NCBI GenBank assembly: GCA_963974935.1
Contig: CAXBEV010000014.1
Span: forward strand, 1 to 64,000
Source: UBA4479 sp963974935
GTDB taxonomy: Bacteria; Pseudomonadota; Alphaproteobacteria; Rhodospirillales; Casp-alpha2
Reading direction: 5' to 3'
DNA length: 64,000 nt
Shown here: in pieces, positions 37,746 through 46,352 of the stretch
Position numbering within the stretch: the first letter of the stretch is position 1
How the letters are laid out: every line of letters begins with the position of its first letter
Program-made: the position numbers and the translations under genes
Notes under the pieces: generated by a model
Told to the model about the DNA's origin: nothing
The model's input: the letters and a program-made list of their open reading frames with translations, nothing else
Database searches by the model: none

Positions 37746-40223
37746 TCAGTAAAGTCCACCCGTTCCCGTCGATGGGGTGCCGGAGAATGCAGGATCACCC
37801 GACGTCTCGCTCCATCCTTGGCCTTCGATGACGCCGGCCTGGTCGGTGGGCGATGTGCCGTTTTTATAGGCTTCTAAGATCACGTCCTTATCGCCGGGGC
37901 GGGCGGGCTCGCCGGTGCGGGCATTGATGCGGACCAGGCGAATACCGGGCGGCGTGCGGAACGGGATCGCCGGTTGGTTTTTCAACGCAATCTCCATGAA
38001 ATCTTTAAACACAGGTGCTGCAACCGAAGACCCGGTTTCGCGCTTACCCAGCGGAGTCGGCTCGTCAAAACCGATGAACACACCAACCGCCAGGTCGGGC
38101 GCAAAGCCGACGAACCACGTATCGCGCTCTTCGTTGGTGGTGCCGGTTTTACCGGCGAGCGGTTTGCCGACGGTACTGACGCGACGCCCGGTGCCGCGCT
38201 GCACGACGCCCTCCAGCATGCCGACGATCTGATAAGCACTGGCCGGATCCGTCATCTGCTTTCGAGTGTCGGGCACCTCCGGCACGCGTTGATTATCCCA
38301 CACATCAACTCGGCACGCCTCGCACGCGCGTGCGTCATGACGAAACACGGTGCGGCCCAAACGGTCCTGCACCCGGTCGATCAAAGTCGGTGTGACGCGC
38401 TTGCCGCCATTGACCAGCATCGCATAGGCGGTCGTGAGCCGCTCTAATGTCGTCTCAGCCGAGCCCAATGACATCGCTAAGGTTTCCGGCATGTTATCGA
38501 CGATATTAAAGCGTTCGGCATATTCGGCGACCTTGTCCATCCCAATCGCCTGCGCGAGGCGCACCGTCATCAAGTTGCGGGATTTCTCAATGCCGAGCCG
38601 CATCGTCGAAATGCCGTAAAATTTGTTACCATAGTTGGCCGGACGCCACTTCGGCAGCCCCGGCCCTTGATCAATCACGAACGGCGCATCCAAGATTTTC
38701 GTGGACGGCGTATAGCCTTGATCCAGCGCCGCCAGATACACAAACGGCTTGAACGCAGAGCCCGGCTGGCGGGCGGCTTGCGTGGTGCGGTTGAACTGGC
38801 TGCGCGCATAATCGTAGCCGCCGGCCATGGCCAGCACGCGCCCAGTGTGCGGATCAATCGCAATGATGCCGCCATTCACTTCCGGAATTTGTTTCAGCGC
38901 ATACACCGGTCGCGGGCGCGGTGCCTGATCTTTTTCAGGCCCTCGCCGCTCGACGATAATCACATCGCCGGCGGTTAACACGTCGGACGGCTTGGACACC
39001 GCCTTACCGACTTTTTGTTTTTCAAGGGCTTCGCGGGCCCACGTCAACTCGTCCATCGGGATCAAACCGAGCGTGCCGTCTTCGACCCCAACGCTGGCTT
39101 CACCCGCTTTGTCGTCAACACCGATCACCACAGCCAATAGTTGTTCGCCCATGCCTTCGGGGCGGCTGACGGTACCCAAGTATGCCCGCCAATCAAGCGC
39201 CGCATCAAAGCGTCGCCCCGCCGGCGCCGTGGTCACCGGGCCGCGGTAGCCATGCCGCCGGTCATAGGCTTCAAGGCCGGCGCGCAGCGTTTTGCGGGCC
39301 GCACGTTGCAGCCTTGGATCTAATGTGGTGCGTACGGAAAGGCCGCCTTTATAGAGCTGATCCTCGCCGAAGCGATCAACCAGCTCACGCCGCACCTCTT
39401 CGGTGAAATAGTCGGCAGAGACGAACTCGGCCTCTTCGCGGCTTGCGGTCAGCAAGGGTGCCGCCATCGCATCGCGCGCCGCATCGAGATCGATGCGCCC
39501 GTCTTCGAGCATCCGCCCTACGACCCAGTTGCGCCGGCCCTTGGCAGCATCGGGCTTGGTCAGCGGATTATAGTTGTTGGGGGCTTTCGGCAGAGCAGCT
39601 AAAAATGCCGCTTCAGCAATGCTGAGCTCGTTCAAGGATTTGTTAAAATAATTAAGCGCCGCTGCCGCCACACCGTACGATCCGAAGCCCAGATAGATTT
39701 CGTTTAGATACAATTCTAAAATTTTGTCCTTGGCGAACGTCCGTTCGATCCGCACGGCAAGTATGGCTTCTTTGACTTTCCGCTCGACCGAAACTTCGTT
39801 GGTCAGCAAAAAGTTCTTTGCGACCTGCTGGGTAATCGTCGATGCCCCCACCAACCGCCGACCCGTCGCAAAATTTCGCACGTTGATCAGCACAGCCCGC
39901 GCAACGCCCGTATAATCAATGCCCGAATGTGCGTAGAAACTTTTATCTTCCGCCGACAAGAACGCATTAATGACCTGGCGCGGCATCGCCTCAATCGGCA
40001 CAAAGGCACGTTTTTCCAGCGCGAACTCAGCCAGCAGGCGCCCGTCGCCAGCGTGGACGCGGGTCATCACCTGCGGATTATAGGTGGCCAGTTGACGATA
40101 ATCCGGCAGGCCTTGTCCGTATTTGTACAACACCCAAAAACCAATGCCGCCGATGCCGCCGCCGATCAACAACACCAACACCAAAGAGATCAGGAAAAAT
40201 TTCAAGAAAAACTTCATACGCAC
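37746..40223 (-). CDS. mrcA: Penicillin-binding protein 1A (bifunctional)
   Basis: An 825-residue class A PBP that polymerises and cross-links peptidoglycan. After an N-terminal membrane helix (about 6-32) comes the glycosyltransferase domain with the catalytic Glu region AFLSAEDKSFYAHSGID, VGASTITQQVAKNFLL and RKVKEAILAVRIERTF. An OB-like linker follows (about 320-420). The transpeptidase domain has the active Ser in SAFKPFVYLAAL, the SRN-type motif EKSRNLM, and KTGTTNEERDTWFVGF. It ends with a proline/glycine-rich tail. The order amidase-mrcA-prfB on one strand is a conserved alphaproteobacterial arrangement. Confidence 0.96.
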   Translation of the reverse strand: MRMKFFLKFFLISLVLVLLIGGGIGGIGFWVLYKYGQGLPDYRQLATYNPQVMTRVHAGDGRLLAEFALEKRAFVPIEAMPRQVINAFLSAEDKSFYAHSGIDYTGVARAVLINVRNFATGRRLVGASTITQQVAKNFLLTNEVSVERKVKEAILAVRIERTFAKDKILELYLNEIYLGFGSYGVAAAALNYFNKSLNELSIAEAAFLAALPKAPNNYNPLTKPDAAKGRRNWVVGRMLEDGRIDLDAARDAMAAPLLTASREEAEFVSADYFTEEVRRELVDRFGEDQLYKGGLSVRTTLDPRLQRAARKTLRAGLEAYDRRHGYRGPVTTAPAGRRFDAALDWRAYLGTVSRPEGMGEQLLAVVIGVDDKAGEASVGVEDGTLGLIPMDELTWAREALEKQKVGKAVSKPSDVLTAGDVIIVERRGPEKDQAPRPRPVYALKQIPEVNGGIIAIDPHTGRVLAMAGGYDYARSQFNRTTQAARQPGSAFKPFVYLAALDQGYTPSTKILDAPFVIDQGPGLPKWRPANYGNKFYGISTMRLGIEKSRNLMTVRLAQAIGMDKVAEYAERFNIVDNMPETLAMSLGSAETTLERLTTAYAMLVNGGKRVTPTLIDRVQDRLGRTVFRHDARACEACRVDVWDNQRVPEVPDTRKQMTDPASAYQIVGMLEGVVQRGTGRRVSTVGKPLAGKTGTTNEERDTWFVGFAPDLAVGVFIGFDEPTPLGKRETGSSVAAPVFKDFMEIALKNQPAIPFRTPPGIRLVRINARTGEPARPGDKDVILEAYKNGTSPTDQAGVIEGQGWSETSGDPAFSGTPSTGTGGLY

Positions 40224-40510
40224 CCAAAGTTAGATCGACCTGACCAGACGTTTCACCATCTTGGTCATTTACGAAAATATGTATCACGCGCCATGCATTT
40301 TGCAGAGTCCGCTTTTAGAAGAAAAATATGCCAATTCGAAGGCAAAACGTCATTTCTCAGCACTTACACGCATCGGACTCGGTTAACCGCAGCCGACAAA
40401 ACATTGAATCGTTGAATACGGATGCAGAAATCATTGCCGATCAAAGTTATGATCGAACACTTGGAAAAGCACATCTGCGGGTTATCCGCTCAGTGTCATG
40501 ATCCTGCGCG
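40224..40510. other. Gap between mrcA and amidase genes
   Basis: 287 bases without a gene I can support. It must hold the mrcA promoter unless that gene is read from the amidase. An AT-rich patch near 40280-40400 is visible, but no strong hairpin or operator. Confidence 0.4.
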
Positions 40511-41935
40511 TTAACGCGACGCCGATTCCGTCATCGAAAAATACTGATCCACCGCCGCAACAATCGACTGTGCGACGCGCTTACGGTGGTGCTTTGAGCG
40601 CAGCGCGCGTTCATCGTCTTTATTCGACAAAAACCCAAGTTCGATCAGCACCGACGGGATATCCGGCGCTTTCAGGACCGCAAACCCGGCAAATCGATGT
40701 GGATTGCGCAGCACTTTCACCCGCTCGCCCAATTCGTCCACCAAAACCGCGGCGAGGCGTGCGGATTGGTTCATGGTTTCGCGCTGTGCGAGATCAATCA
40801 ATATATTGGTGACCTCGGCACTTTCGTGCGTCAGATCAATGCCGGCGATCAAGTCGGCCTTGTTCTCGCGCTCGGCCAAGGCGGCGGCCTCTTTGTCGGA
40901 GGCATTTTCAGACAAGGTATAGACCGATAGCCCGCGAACACTTTTGCTGCGAATGGTGTCGGCGTGCAGCGAGATGAACATGTCTGCGTTCTTCGCCCTT
41001 GCCCGCTCGATCCGGCCCCGCAATCTGATAAAAATGTCCCGATCCCGGGTTAAGTGCACAGTGAAGCGACCGGTTCGCTCAAGGTGCGCCTTCAACTCAC
41101 GCGCCGCCGCCAGGGTAATGTGCTTTTCGTAAATCCCGGAAAGACCAATCGCGCCCGGATCAACGCCGCCGTGCCCGGGGTCGATGATGATCACGCGCTT
41201 TTTGACCGCACCCGGCACCGGCGGCTTCGCCGGCACTCGCACCGAGGCCAATTGCGCGCTGGCGGCATCGGCACCCTGCATGGTGCCCTGAACAGCACGA
41301 ACCGCACGGATGGCCACCGGTGTCGGCGGCGTCGGCTTTATCGGCACTTTGGCGACCACGACCGCTGGCTGAACAGATTTTGTTTGCGGCGTTTTAGCCC
41401 GTGCCTTCGTTTGCGCGGTTTCCGGTTTGGCGGCAACGATTTGATCGACTCGTCCCCGCATCACAAGCGGCGGCGCCTCGACACTTTTTAAGAACGACCT
41501 GCCGCTGGCACGGGCCAAATCGATCACCAAGCGATCAGGCTGCCCGTTTTCGGCCGGCAGCGTCATCGCATCGTGGACCCGAGACGGCTGATTGAGATCA
41601 ATCACAATCCGTGAATTTCCGGGCTGAAAAAGCCCGTAGCGCAGCCGCGCCAGCACACCGACATCGCTGGGCAGCGGCTTTGCCGGCAGACGCCAGCCTA
41701 CTTCCGGCAAATCGATGACGAGACGTGCAGGCCCTGCCAAGGTAAACACTTCGGCCTTAATCGGACGGTCCAAATCAATGACGATTCGCGTGGATAAACC
41801 GTGCTTGCCGACCCGCACATCGGTGACCTCGGCGTCGGCGGCCATCGCCGGCGCACCGACGGACGCGCTGAACACACACGCCGCCATCAGCGCACATGCA
41901 CCGAAAAACGGGCGGAATCGGTCAAAAATCGCCAT
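40511..41935 (-). CDS. amiC: N-acetylmuramoyl-L-alanine amidase with AMIN domain (AmiC-like)
   Basis: A 474-residue exported zinc hydrolase that cuts the peptide from MurNAc to separate daughter cells. A signal peptide at about 1-32 (ACALMAACVFSASVGAPAMA) is followed by an AMIN domain (about 36-140, TRIVIDLDRPIKAEVFTLAGPARLVIDLP), which targets septal peptidoglycan. A Pro/Ala/Lys-rich linker leads to the Amidase_3 domain. Zinc ligands are the His in IDPGHGGVDPGA, Glu in IYEKHITL and His in FISLHADTI; the catalytic Glu is in LIELGFLSNKDDER. It precedes mrcA on the same strand and is divergent from rne. Confidence 0.95.
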   Translation of the reverse strand: MAIFDRFRPFFGACALMAACVFSASVGAPAMAADAEVTDVRVGKHGLSTRIVIDLDRPIKAEVFTLAGPARLVIDLPEVGWRLPAKPLPSDVGVLARLRYGLFQPGNSRIVIDLNQPSRVHDAMTLPAENGQPDRLVIDLARASGRSFLKSVEAPPLVMRGRVDQIVAAKPETAQTKARAKTPQTKSVQPAVVVAKVPIKPTPPTPVAIRAVRAVQGTMQGADAASAQLASVRVPAKPPVPGAVKKRVIIIDPGHGGVDPGAIGLSGIYEKHITLAAARELKAHLERTGRFTVHLTRDRDIFIRLRGRIERARAKNADMFISLHADTIRSKSVRGLSVYTLSENASDKEAAALAERENKADLIAGIDLTHESAEVTNILIDLAQRETMNQSARLAAVLVDELGERVKVLRNPHRFAGFAVLKAPDIPSVLIELGFLSNKDDERALRSKHHRKRVAQSIVAAVDQYFSMTESASR

Positions 41936-42447
41936 AATGTACGTCTGTTTTCCTTAGCCAGCGCGTATTTTCAGTCTTCAAGCCGCTTATAACGACCGAG
42001 ACACCCTGCCCACAAGCTATTCTCAAAAACCTAATAAACACCTTATGTGGCGGGGTAAAATCGCATTCCCTCACCGCGCGTATCCTACCAGCACCACATT
42101 AATACATTGTGGAAATAAAATCCTACGGTTATGTTAATAAAGACCGGTTCAGGCCGGTTGTTCTTCTGACCTTCCCCCGGTGAATACCACCGCCCGGTTC
42201 ATGGTCTGTATGTGCCCGCGTTTGCTGGCACTGCCGCTAATAAAGGTTTTTCACATGCCGGTGCAAGCCGCCCAAAAGATAGCCATTGCCGACACATCGA
42301 TGCCAACGGGCGCGATGATGATCGACGCCGGTGCATCTCGGGGCGCCGCCGGATTCTGCTATCACACTTATTCGCATGCCATGCCCACCGACCCCGCGCT
42401 CAGGCGCGCCGGAGGACGGGCCCGCATGCCCCGGAGTTCCCATTTCA
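41936..42447. promoter_or_regulatory. Long divergent leader region of rne
   Basis: A 512-base region between the amidase and rne starts. TTGTGG (42107-42112) and TATGTT (42130-42135) with 17 bases between form a plausible plus-strand promoter, giving a leader of about 300 bases. GACCGGTTCAGGCCGGTTGTTCTTCT near 42142 forms a small hairpin. RNase E genes often have long leaders through which the enzyme controls its own mRNA, so such a role is inferred. The open frame from 42331 is not used. Confidence 0.45.
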
Positions 42448-44898
42448 ATGGCCACCAAACGTATGCTGATCGATGCCTCCCACCCGGAAGAGACCCGGGT
42501 TACGGTGGTGTCAGGAAATCGTGTTGAAGATTTCGACGTAGAAGTCGAGTCCAGACGCCAACTCAAAGGCAACATCTATCTCGCCAAAGTGACGCGCGTT
42601 GAGCCGTCGCTACAGGCCGCGTTCGTCGATTACGGCGGCAACCGCCACGGCTTTTTGGCGTTTAGCGAGATTCACCCCGATTACTACCAAATCCCGGTCG
42701 CCGACCGCGAAGCGCTGATCGCCGAAGAAGAAGATGCGCAGCGCGCCGCAAACGAAGCCGAAGAAGCAGAAGACGCCGCCGGCGAAGACGGTCGCGTCGA
42801 AGAAGTCGGTGGCGGTGACGAAATCGACGAAGCGGAGAAAATCCGCCGCCCGACGACTGATCGCCGACGCTATAAAATTCAAGAAGTCATCAAACGCCGC
42901 CAGATTTTGCTGGTGCAGGTCGTCAAAGAAGAACGCGGCAACAAGGGTGCGGCGTTGACCACGTACCTGTCGCTGGCTGGCCGTTACTGCGTATTGATGC
43001 CGAACACAGCACGTGGCGGCGGCATTTCCCGGAAAATCGCATCGGGCCAGGATCGCAAACGCCTGAAATCGATTTTATCGGAATTCGGCATCCCCGCTGG
43101 CATGGCTGTGATCGTCCGCACCGCCGGTGCGAAGCGCACCAAGGCCGAGATCAAGCGCGACTATGAATACCTGATTCGCTTGTGGGAACAGGTCCGCCAG
43201 AAAACCTTGGAATCCATTGCGCCAAGCGCGATCCACGAAGAAGGTAATCTGATCAAGCGCTCGATCCGCGATATCTATACCAAGGATATCGAAGAGGTGA
43301 TCGTCGACGGCGAAGAAGGTTACCGCACCGCCAAAGACTTTATGAAGCTGATGATGCCGAGCCACGCCAAGCGTGTGCAACCGTATCGGGACACCACCAT
43401 GCCGCTGTTGCAGCGCTTCGGGGTGGAGAGCCAGATCGACAGCATGCACTTGCCGGAAGTACAGTTGAAGTCCGGCGGCTACATCGTCATCAACTCGACC
43501 GAGGCGCTGGTCGCGATCGATGTGAACTCGGGCCGCTCAACGCGTGAGCGCAACATCGAAGAGACCGCGTATAAAACCAACATCGAGGCTGCCGAAGAAG
43601 TCGCCCGACAATTACGGCTCCGCGATCTTGCGGGCCTGATCGTCATCGACTTCATCGACATGGAAAACCACCGCAACCAGGGCAAGGTCGAACGCACCCT
43701 GAAAGATGCGATGCGTACCGACCGCGCACGCATCCAGATCGGCCGAATTTCACCGTTCGGCTTGCTGGAAATGTCGCGCCAACGGCTGCGTCCGAGCATC
43801 CAGGAAATCCATTCCGAGCCTTGCCCGCATTGCGCCGGCACCGGTTTGCGTCGCTCCGTCAACACCACCGCGTTGCAGATGCTGCGGACCCTCGAAGAAG
43901 AGGCCATGCGCAAGCGCAACTCGGAAATCACCATGCACATTCCGAGCGAGATGGCGCTCTACATCCTCAATCACAAGCGCGATCAACTGGCGCGGATTGA
44001 GGCCGATTACGAACTTAAGGTCTATCTTGAAGGCGACGACAGCCTGATCCCGCCGGACTATCGGATGGACAAGGTGAAGGCCGATGGTCGCGTCGTCGAA
44101 GGTGCCGAAGCCGAAAATGAGAAAGAAGAAGACACCGACGGAGACAATGAGAACGCAGGTCGCAAACGCCGCCGTCGCGGACGTCGTCGCAGTCGCAAAG
44201 ACAACGAGTTCGGTGACGAGCGTGATGAAAACCAATCTTCCGAGCCGACGAAAGAGCCGTCTGAAGAACAGCCTGCAAATGACAGCGGCGACGAGGACGA
44301 AGACGAAGGTTCTGAAAACAACGAACGTGCGGCATCGTCGGAAGATGACGACGATCAGCCGAAGCGCCCGCGCCGTCGTCGCCGGGGCCGTCGCGCCGGT
44401 CGCCGTCGCGGTCGTGGCGAAGGCGAAGGTGACACTGAAAACAATGCGGAAAATGCCGCTGAGGCGTCGACTGAAGGCGCTGATGACGAGTCCAACGCCG
44501 AAGCCGCCTCGTCCGACAGCGACGCTGCTGAACCGGTAGCTGCTGACGCTGCTGAGACCGCCGAAACAGAGACCGAAGAAAAGCCCGAAAAGCCGAAGCG
44601 CCGCAGTCGTGGTGGTCGCGGTCGCGGCACCAAAAAGGCGGCGGAAGCTGTAGAAGCCATCGACGACAAATCGGATACGCCATCCGAGCCTGAGGTCGCC
44701 GCTGCACCTGAATCTGAGGCTGAAGCCGTCACGGTGACGGAAGCGGCATCTGAGCCAAAGTCTGAGCCTACGCCCGTGCTCGTCGCTGAACCGGACCCGC
44801 AAGCGGTCGCAGAAATTGCGTCTACGACGGTGATCGATGTCTCACAAATTGAAGAAGCCGAAAAACCCACCCGCCGAGGCTGGTGGCGTCGCGGCTGA
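42448..44898 (+). CDS. rne: Ribonuclease E
   Basis: An endonuclease and degradosome scaffold, 816 residues from ATG 42448 (MATKRMLIDASHPEETRV). The S1 RNA-binding domain (about 37-165) holds an acidic insert of ~60 residues (EEEDAQRAANEAEEAEDAAG onward), common in alphaproteobacteria. The catalytic DNase I-like part has VAIDVNSGRSTRERNIEETA and GLIVIDFIDMENHRN, with metal Asp residues in each. The zinc-link is CPHCAGTG. Residues ~560-816 are disordered, acidic with Arg-rich patches (RKRRRRGRRRSRK, PRRRRRGRRAGRRRGRG) that bind RNA and partners. The final NRRGWWRRG-like KPTRRGWWRRG is also typical. Confidence 0.96.
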   Translation: MATKRMLIDASHPEETRVTVVSGNRVEDFDVEVESRRQLKGNIYLAKVTRVEPSLQAAFVDYGGNRHGFLAFSEIHPDYYQIPVADREALIAEEEDAQRAANEAEEAEDAAGEDGRVEEVGGGDEIDEAEKIRRPTTDRRRYKIQEVIKRRQILLVQVVKEERGNKGAALTTYLSLAGRYCVLMPNTARGGGISRKIASGQDRKRLKSILSEFGIPAGMAVIVRTAGAKRTKAEIKRDYEYLIRLWEQVRQKTLESIAPSAIHEEGNLIKRSIRDIYTKDIEEVIVDGEEGYRTAKDFMKLMMPSHAKRVQPYRDTTMPLLQRFGVESQIDSMHLPEVQLKSGGYIVINSTEALVAIDVNSGRSTRERNIEETAYKTNIEAAEEVARQLRLRDLAGLIVIDFIDMENHRNQGKVERTLKDAMRTDRARIQIGRISPFGLLEMSRQRLRPSIQEIHSEPCPHCAGTGLRRSVNTTALQMLRTLEEEAMRKRNSEITMHIPSEMALYILNHKRDQLARIEADYELKVYLEGDDSLIPPDYRMDKVKADGRVVEGAEAENEKEEDTDGDNENAGRKRRRRGRRRSRKDNEFGDERDENQSSEPTKEPSEEQPANDSGDEDEDEGSENNERAASSEDDDDQPKRPRRRRRGRRAGRRRGRGEGEGDTENNAENAAEASTEGADDESNAEAASSDSDAAEPVAADAAETAETETEEKPEKPKRRSRGGRGRGTKKAAEAVEAIDDKSDTPSEPEVAAAPESEAEAVTVTEAASEPKSEPTPVLVAEPDPQAVAEIASTTVIDVSQIEEAEKPTRRGWWRRG

Positions 44899-44931
44899 CG
44901 CTTTTATCAAGTAGCGGCGATCTCGCTTTCA

Positions 44932-44973
44932 GCGCCCGGACATGACCTACGGTCATGCCGGGCGGTCGCTTTT
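44932..44973 (+). terminator. Probable rne terminator
   Basis: GCCCGGACATGACC and GGTCATGCCGGGC pair around a TAC loop, followed by GGTCGCTTTT. It lies 34 bases after the rne stop. Confidence 0.65.
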
Positions 44974-45077
44974 GAGCGTGGATAAACATCAGATCACATT
45001 ATGTGTGGCCGTTTTTATCCCCTCTCCCTCATCCCACCTCACGTAGTCGCCCCCATCGCTCACTCGTCACCCCAACT

Positions 45078-45140
45078 CGTCATCCCCGCGCAGGCGGGAA
45101 TCTATGGTCGAGATGGATCCCCGCCTACGCGGGGATGACG
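45078..45140. repeat. GTCATCCCCGC palindrome with internal spacer
   Basis: CGTCATCCCCGCGCAGGCGGG and CCCGCCTACGCGGGGATGACG flank ~20 bases (AATCTATGGTCGAGATGGAT). Each arm is itself partly palindromic, so two alternative folds are possible. It separates convergent rne and the second aminotransferase. Confidence 0.8.
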
Positions 45141-45201
45141 CTTAAAATATGGAAGGTGGCGACATCAGCAGAGCGTATACGCTCAGCAAAATGACGTGAT
45201 A

Positions 45202-46350
45202 TCAGCGACGCCAGTTGATCAGGCGCGTTGCCGCCTCGGCCATGTCGGCGGTGTCGCGGGCGAAAGAAAAGCGCACGAACCGATGGCCGCGCGCCGGATC
45301 AAAATCCGGGCCGGGAGTGGCAGCGACGCCGATGTCGGCAAGCATCGCCTGACAAAATGCGACTGAGTCGTTGGTCATCTCGCCGACATCCGCGTAGATG
45401 TAAAAAGCACCATCCGCAGACGCTATTTTATCAAACCCGGCCTTCGGCAGTTCCGCCAACAGCAATGCCCGATTGGCCGCGTATTTATGCACGTTGGCAT
45501 CAAGCTCTTCGGTGCAGTCGAACACCGCCAGCGCCGCATGCTGCGAGATCGCAGGCGACGAAATGAACAGGTTCTGCGCCAAACATTCAATCGCGCGCAT
45601 CAGGTCCGACGGCGCCACCATCCACCCCAAACGCCAGCCGGTCATCGAGAAATACTTGGAAAAACTGTTCACAACGATGGCATCTTCGCCGGATTTCAAG
45701 ATCGTCTCTGCCTGCGCACCGTAGGTGATGCCGTGATAAATCTCGTCAGAGACCAAGCGAATGCCGTTGTCTTTGCAATACATGTACAGTGCGCTGAGCC
45801 CAGCCGCGTCGATCATGGTACCGGTCGGGTTCGATGGGCTGGCGATGATCAAGCCGTCGAGCGTTTGCCCACACGCGGCAAGGAGCTCAGGCGTCGGCTG
45901 GAAATTGGTTTCTGGGCCGGTCGGGACTTCCACAACTTCGATCCCCAGCGCCATCAAAATATTGCGATATGCCGGATAGCCGGGCGCAGCCAGCGCGACC
46001 CGATCACCAGCGTCGAACGCGGCCAAGAATGCCAGCACGAAGGCACCGCTGGAGCCGGTAGTGATGGCGATCCGGTCTGCCGAGACATCCGTGCCATAGG
46101 TACGTTTGTAGTGCGCCGATATGGCGTCACGCAGCGCCGGTATGCCGAGTGCATCGGTATAACCGAGCCGGTCCGCCTGCATCGCGCAGGTCGCGGCCTC
46201 GATCACACCTTGGGGGGCGCCGGTGCCGGGCTGGCCGACTTCCATGTGTAGAATATTTGCACCGGCGGCTTCGCGTTCAAACGCGGCACGCATCACGTCC
46301 ATAACGATGAACGGCGGCACCTGGCCGCGCCGAGCCACCTTCAACGCCAT
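45202..46350 (-). CDS. Class I/II aminotransferase
   Basis: A 382-residue PLP enzyme of fold type I. Key blocks are MEVGQPGTGAPQGVIEAA, GYTDALGIPALRDAISAHY, SPSNPTGTMID, SDEIYHGITYG and the Schiff-base lysine in VVNSFSKYFSMTGWRLGWMV near residue 234. It is distinct from the aspartate-type enzyme at the window start; FSKYFSMTGWRLGW resembles the MocR-free alanine/valine-pyruvate or DapL-like branch, but the substrate is unknown. It starts two bases after the stop of the GGT-like gene on the same strand, so both are one transcript. Confidence 0.88.
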   Translation of the reverse strand: MALKVARRGQVPPFIVMDVMRAAFEREAAGANILHMEVGQPGTGAPQGVIEAATCAMQADRLGYTDALGIPALRDAISAHYKRTYGTDVSADRIAITTGSSGAFVLAFLAAFDAGDRVALAAPGYPAYRNILMALGIEVVEVPTGPETNFQPTPELLAACGQTLDGLIIASPSNPTGTMIDAAGLSALYMYCKDNGIRLVSDEIYHGITYGAQAETILKSGEDAIVVNSFSKYFSMTGWRLGWMVAPSDLMRAIECLAQNLFISSPAISQHAALAVFDCTEELDANVHKYAANRALLLAELPKAGFDKIASADGAFYIYADVGEMTNDSVAFCQAMLADIGVAATPGPDFDPARGHRFVRFSFARDTADMAEAATRLINWRR

Positions 46351-46352
46351 AC

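Noticed and set aside
42331..42447. N-terminal extension of rne
   Set aside because: Pro/Gly-rich leader frame without RNase E similarity; ATG 42448 gives the conserved MATKRMLIDA.
43750..44802. 350-residue minus-strand frame across the RNase E tail
   Set aside because: Arises from the Glu/Ala/Arg-rich repeat codons of the disordered C-terminus; the Phe/Arg-rich product has no features of a real protein.
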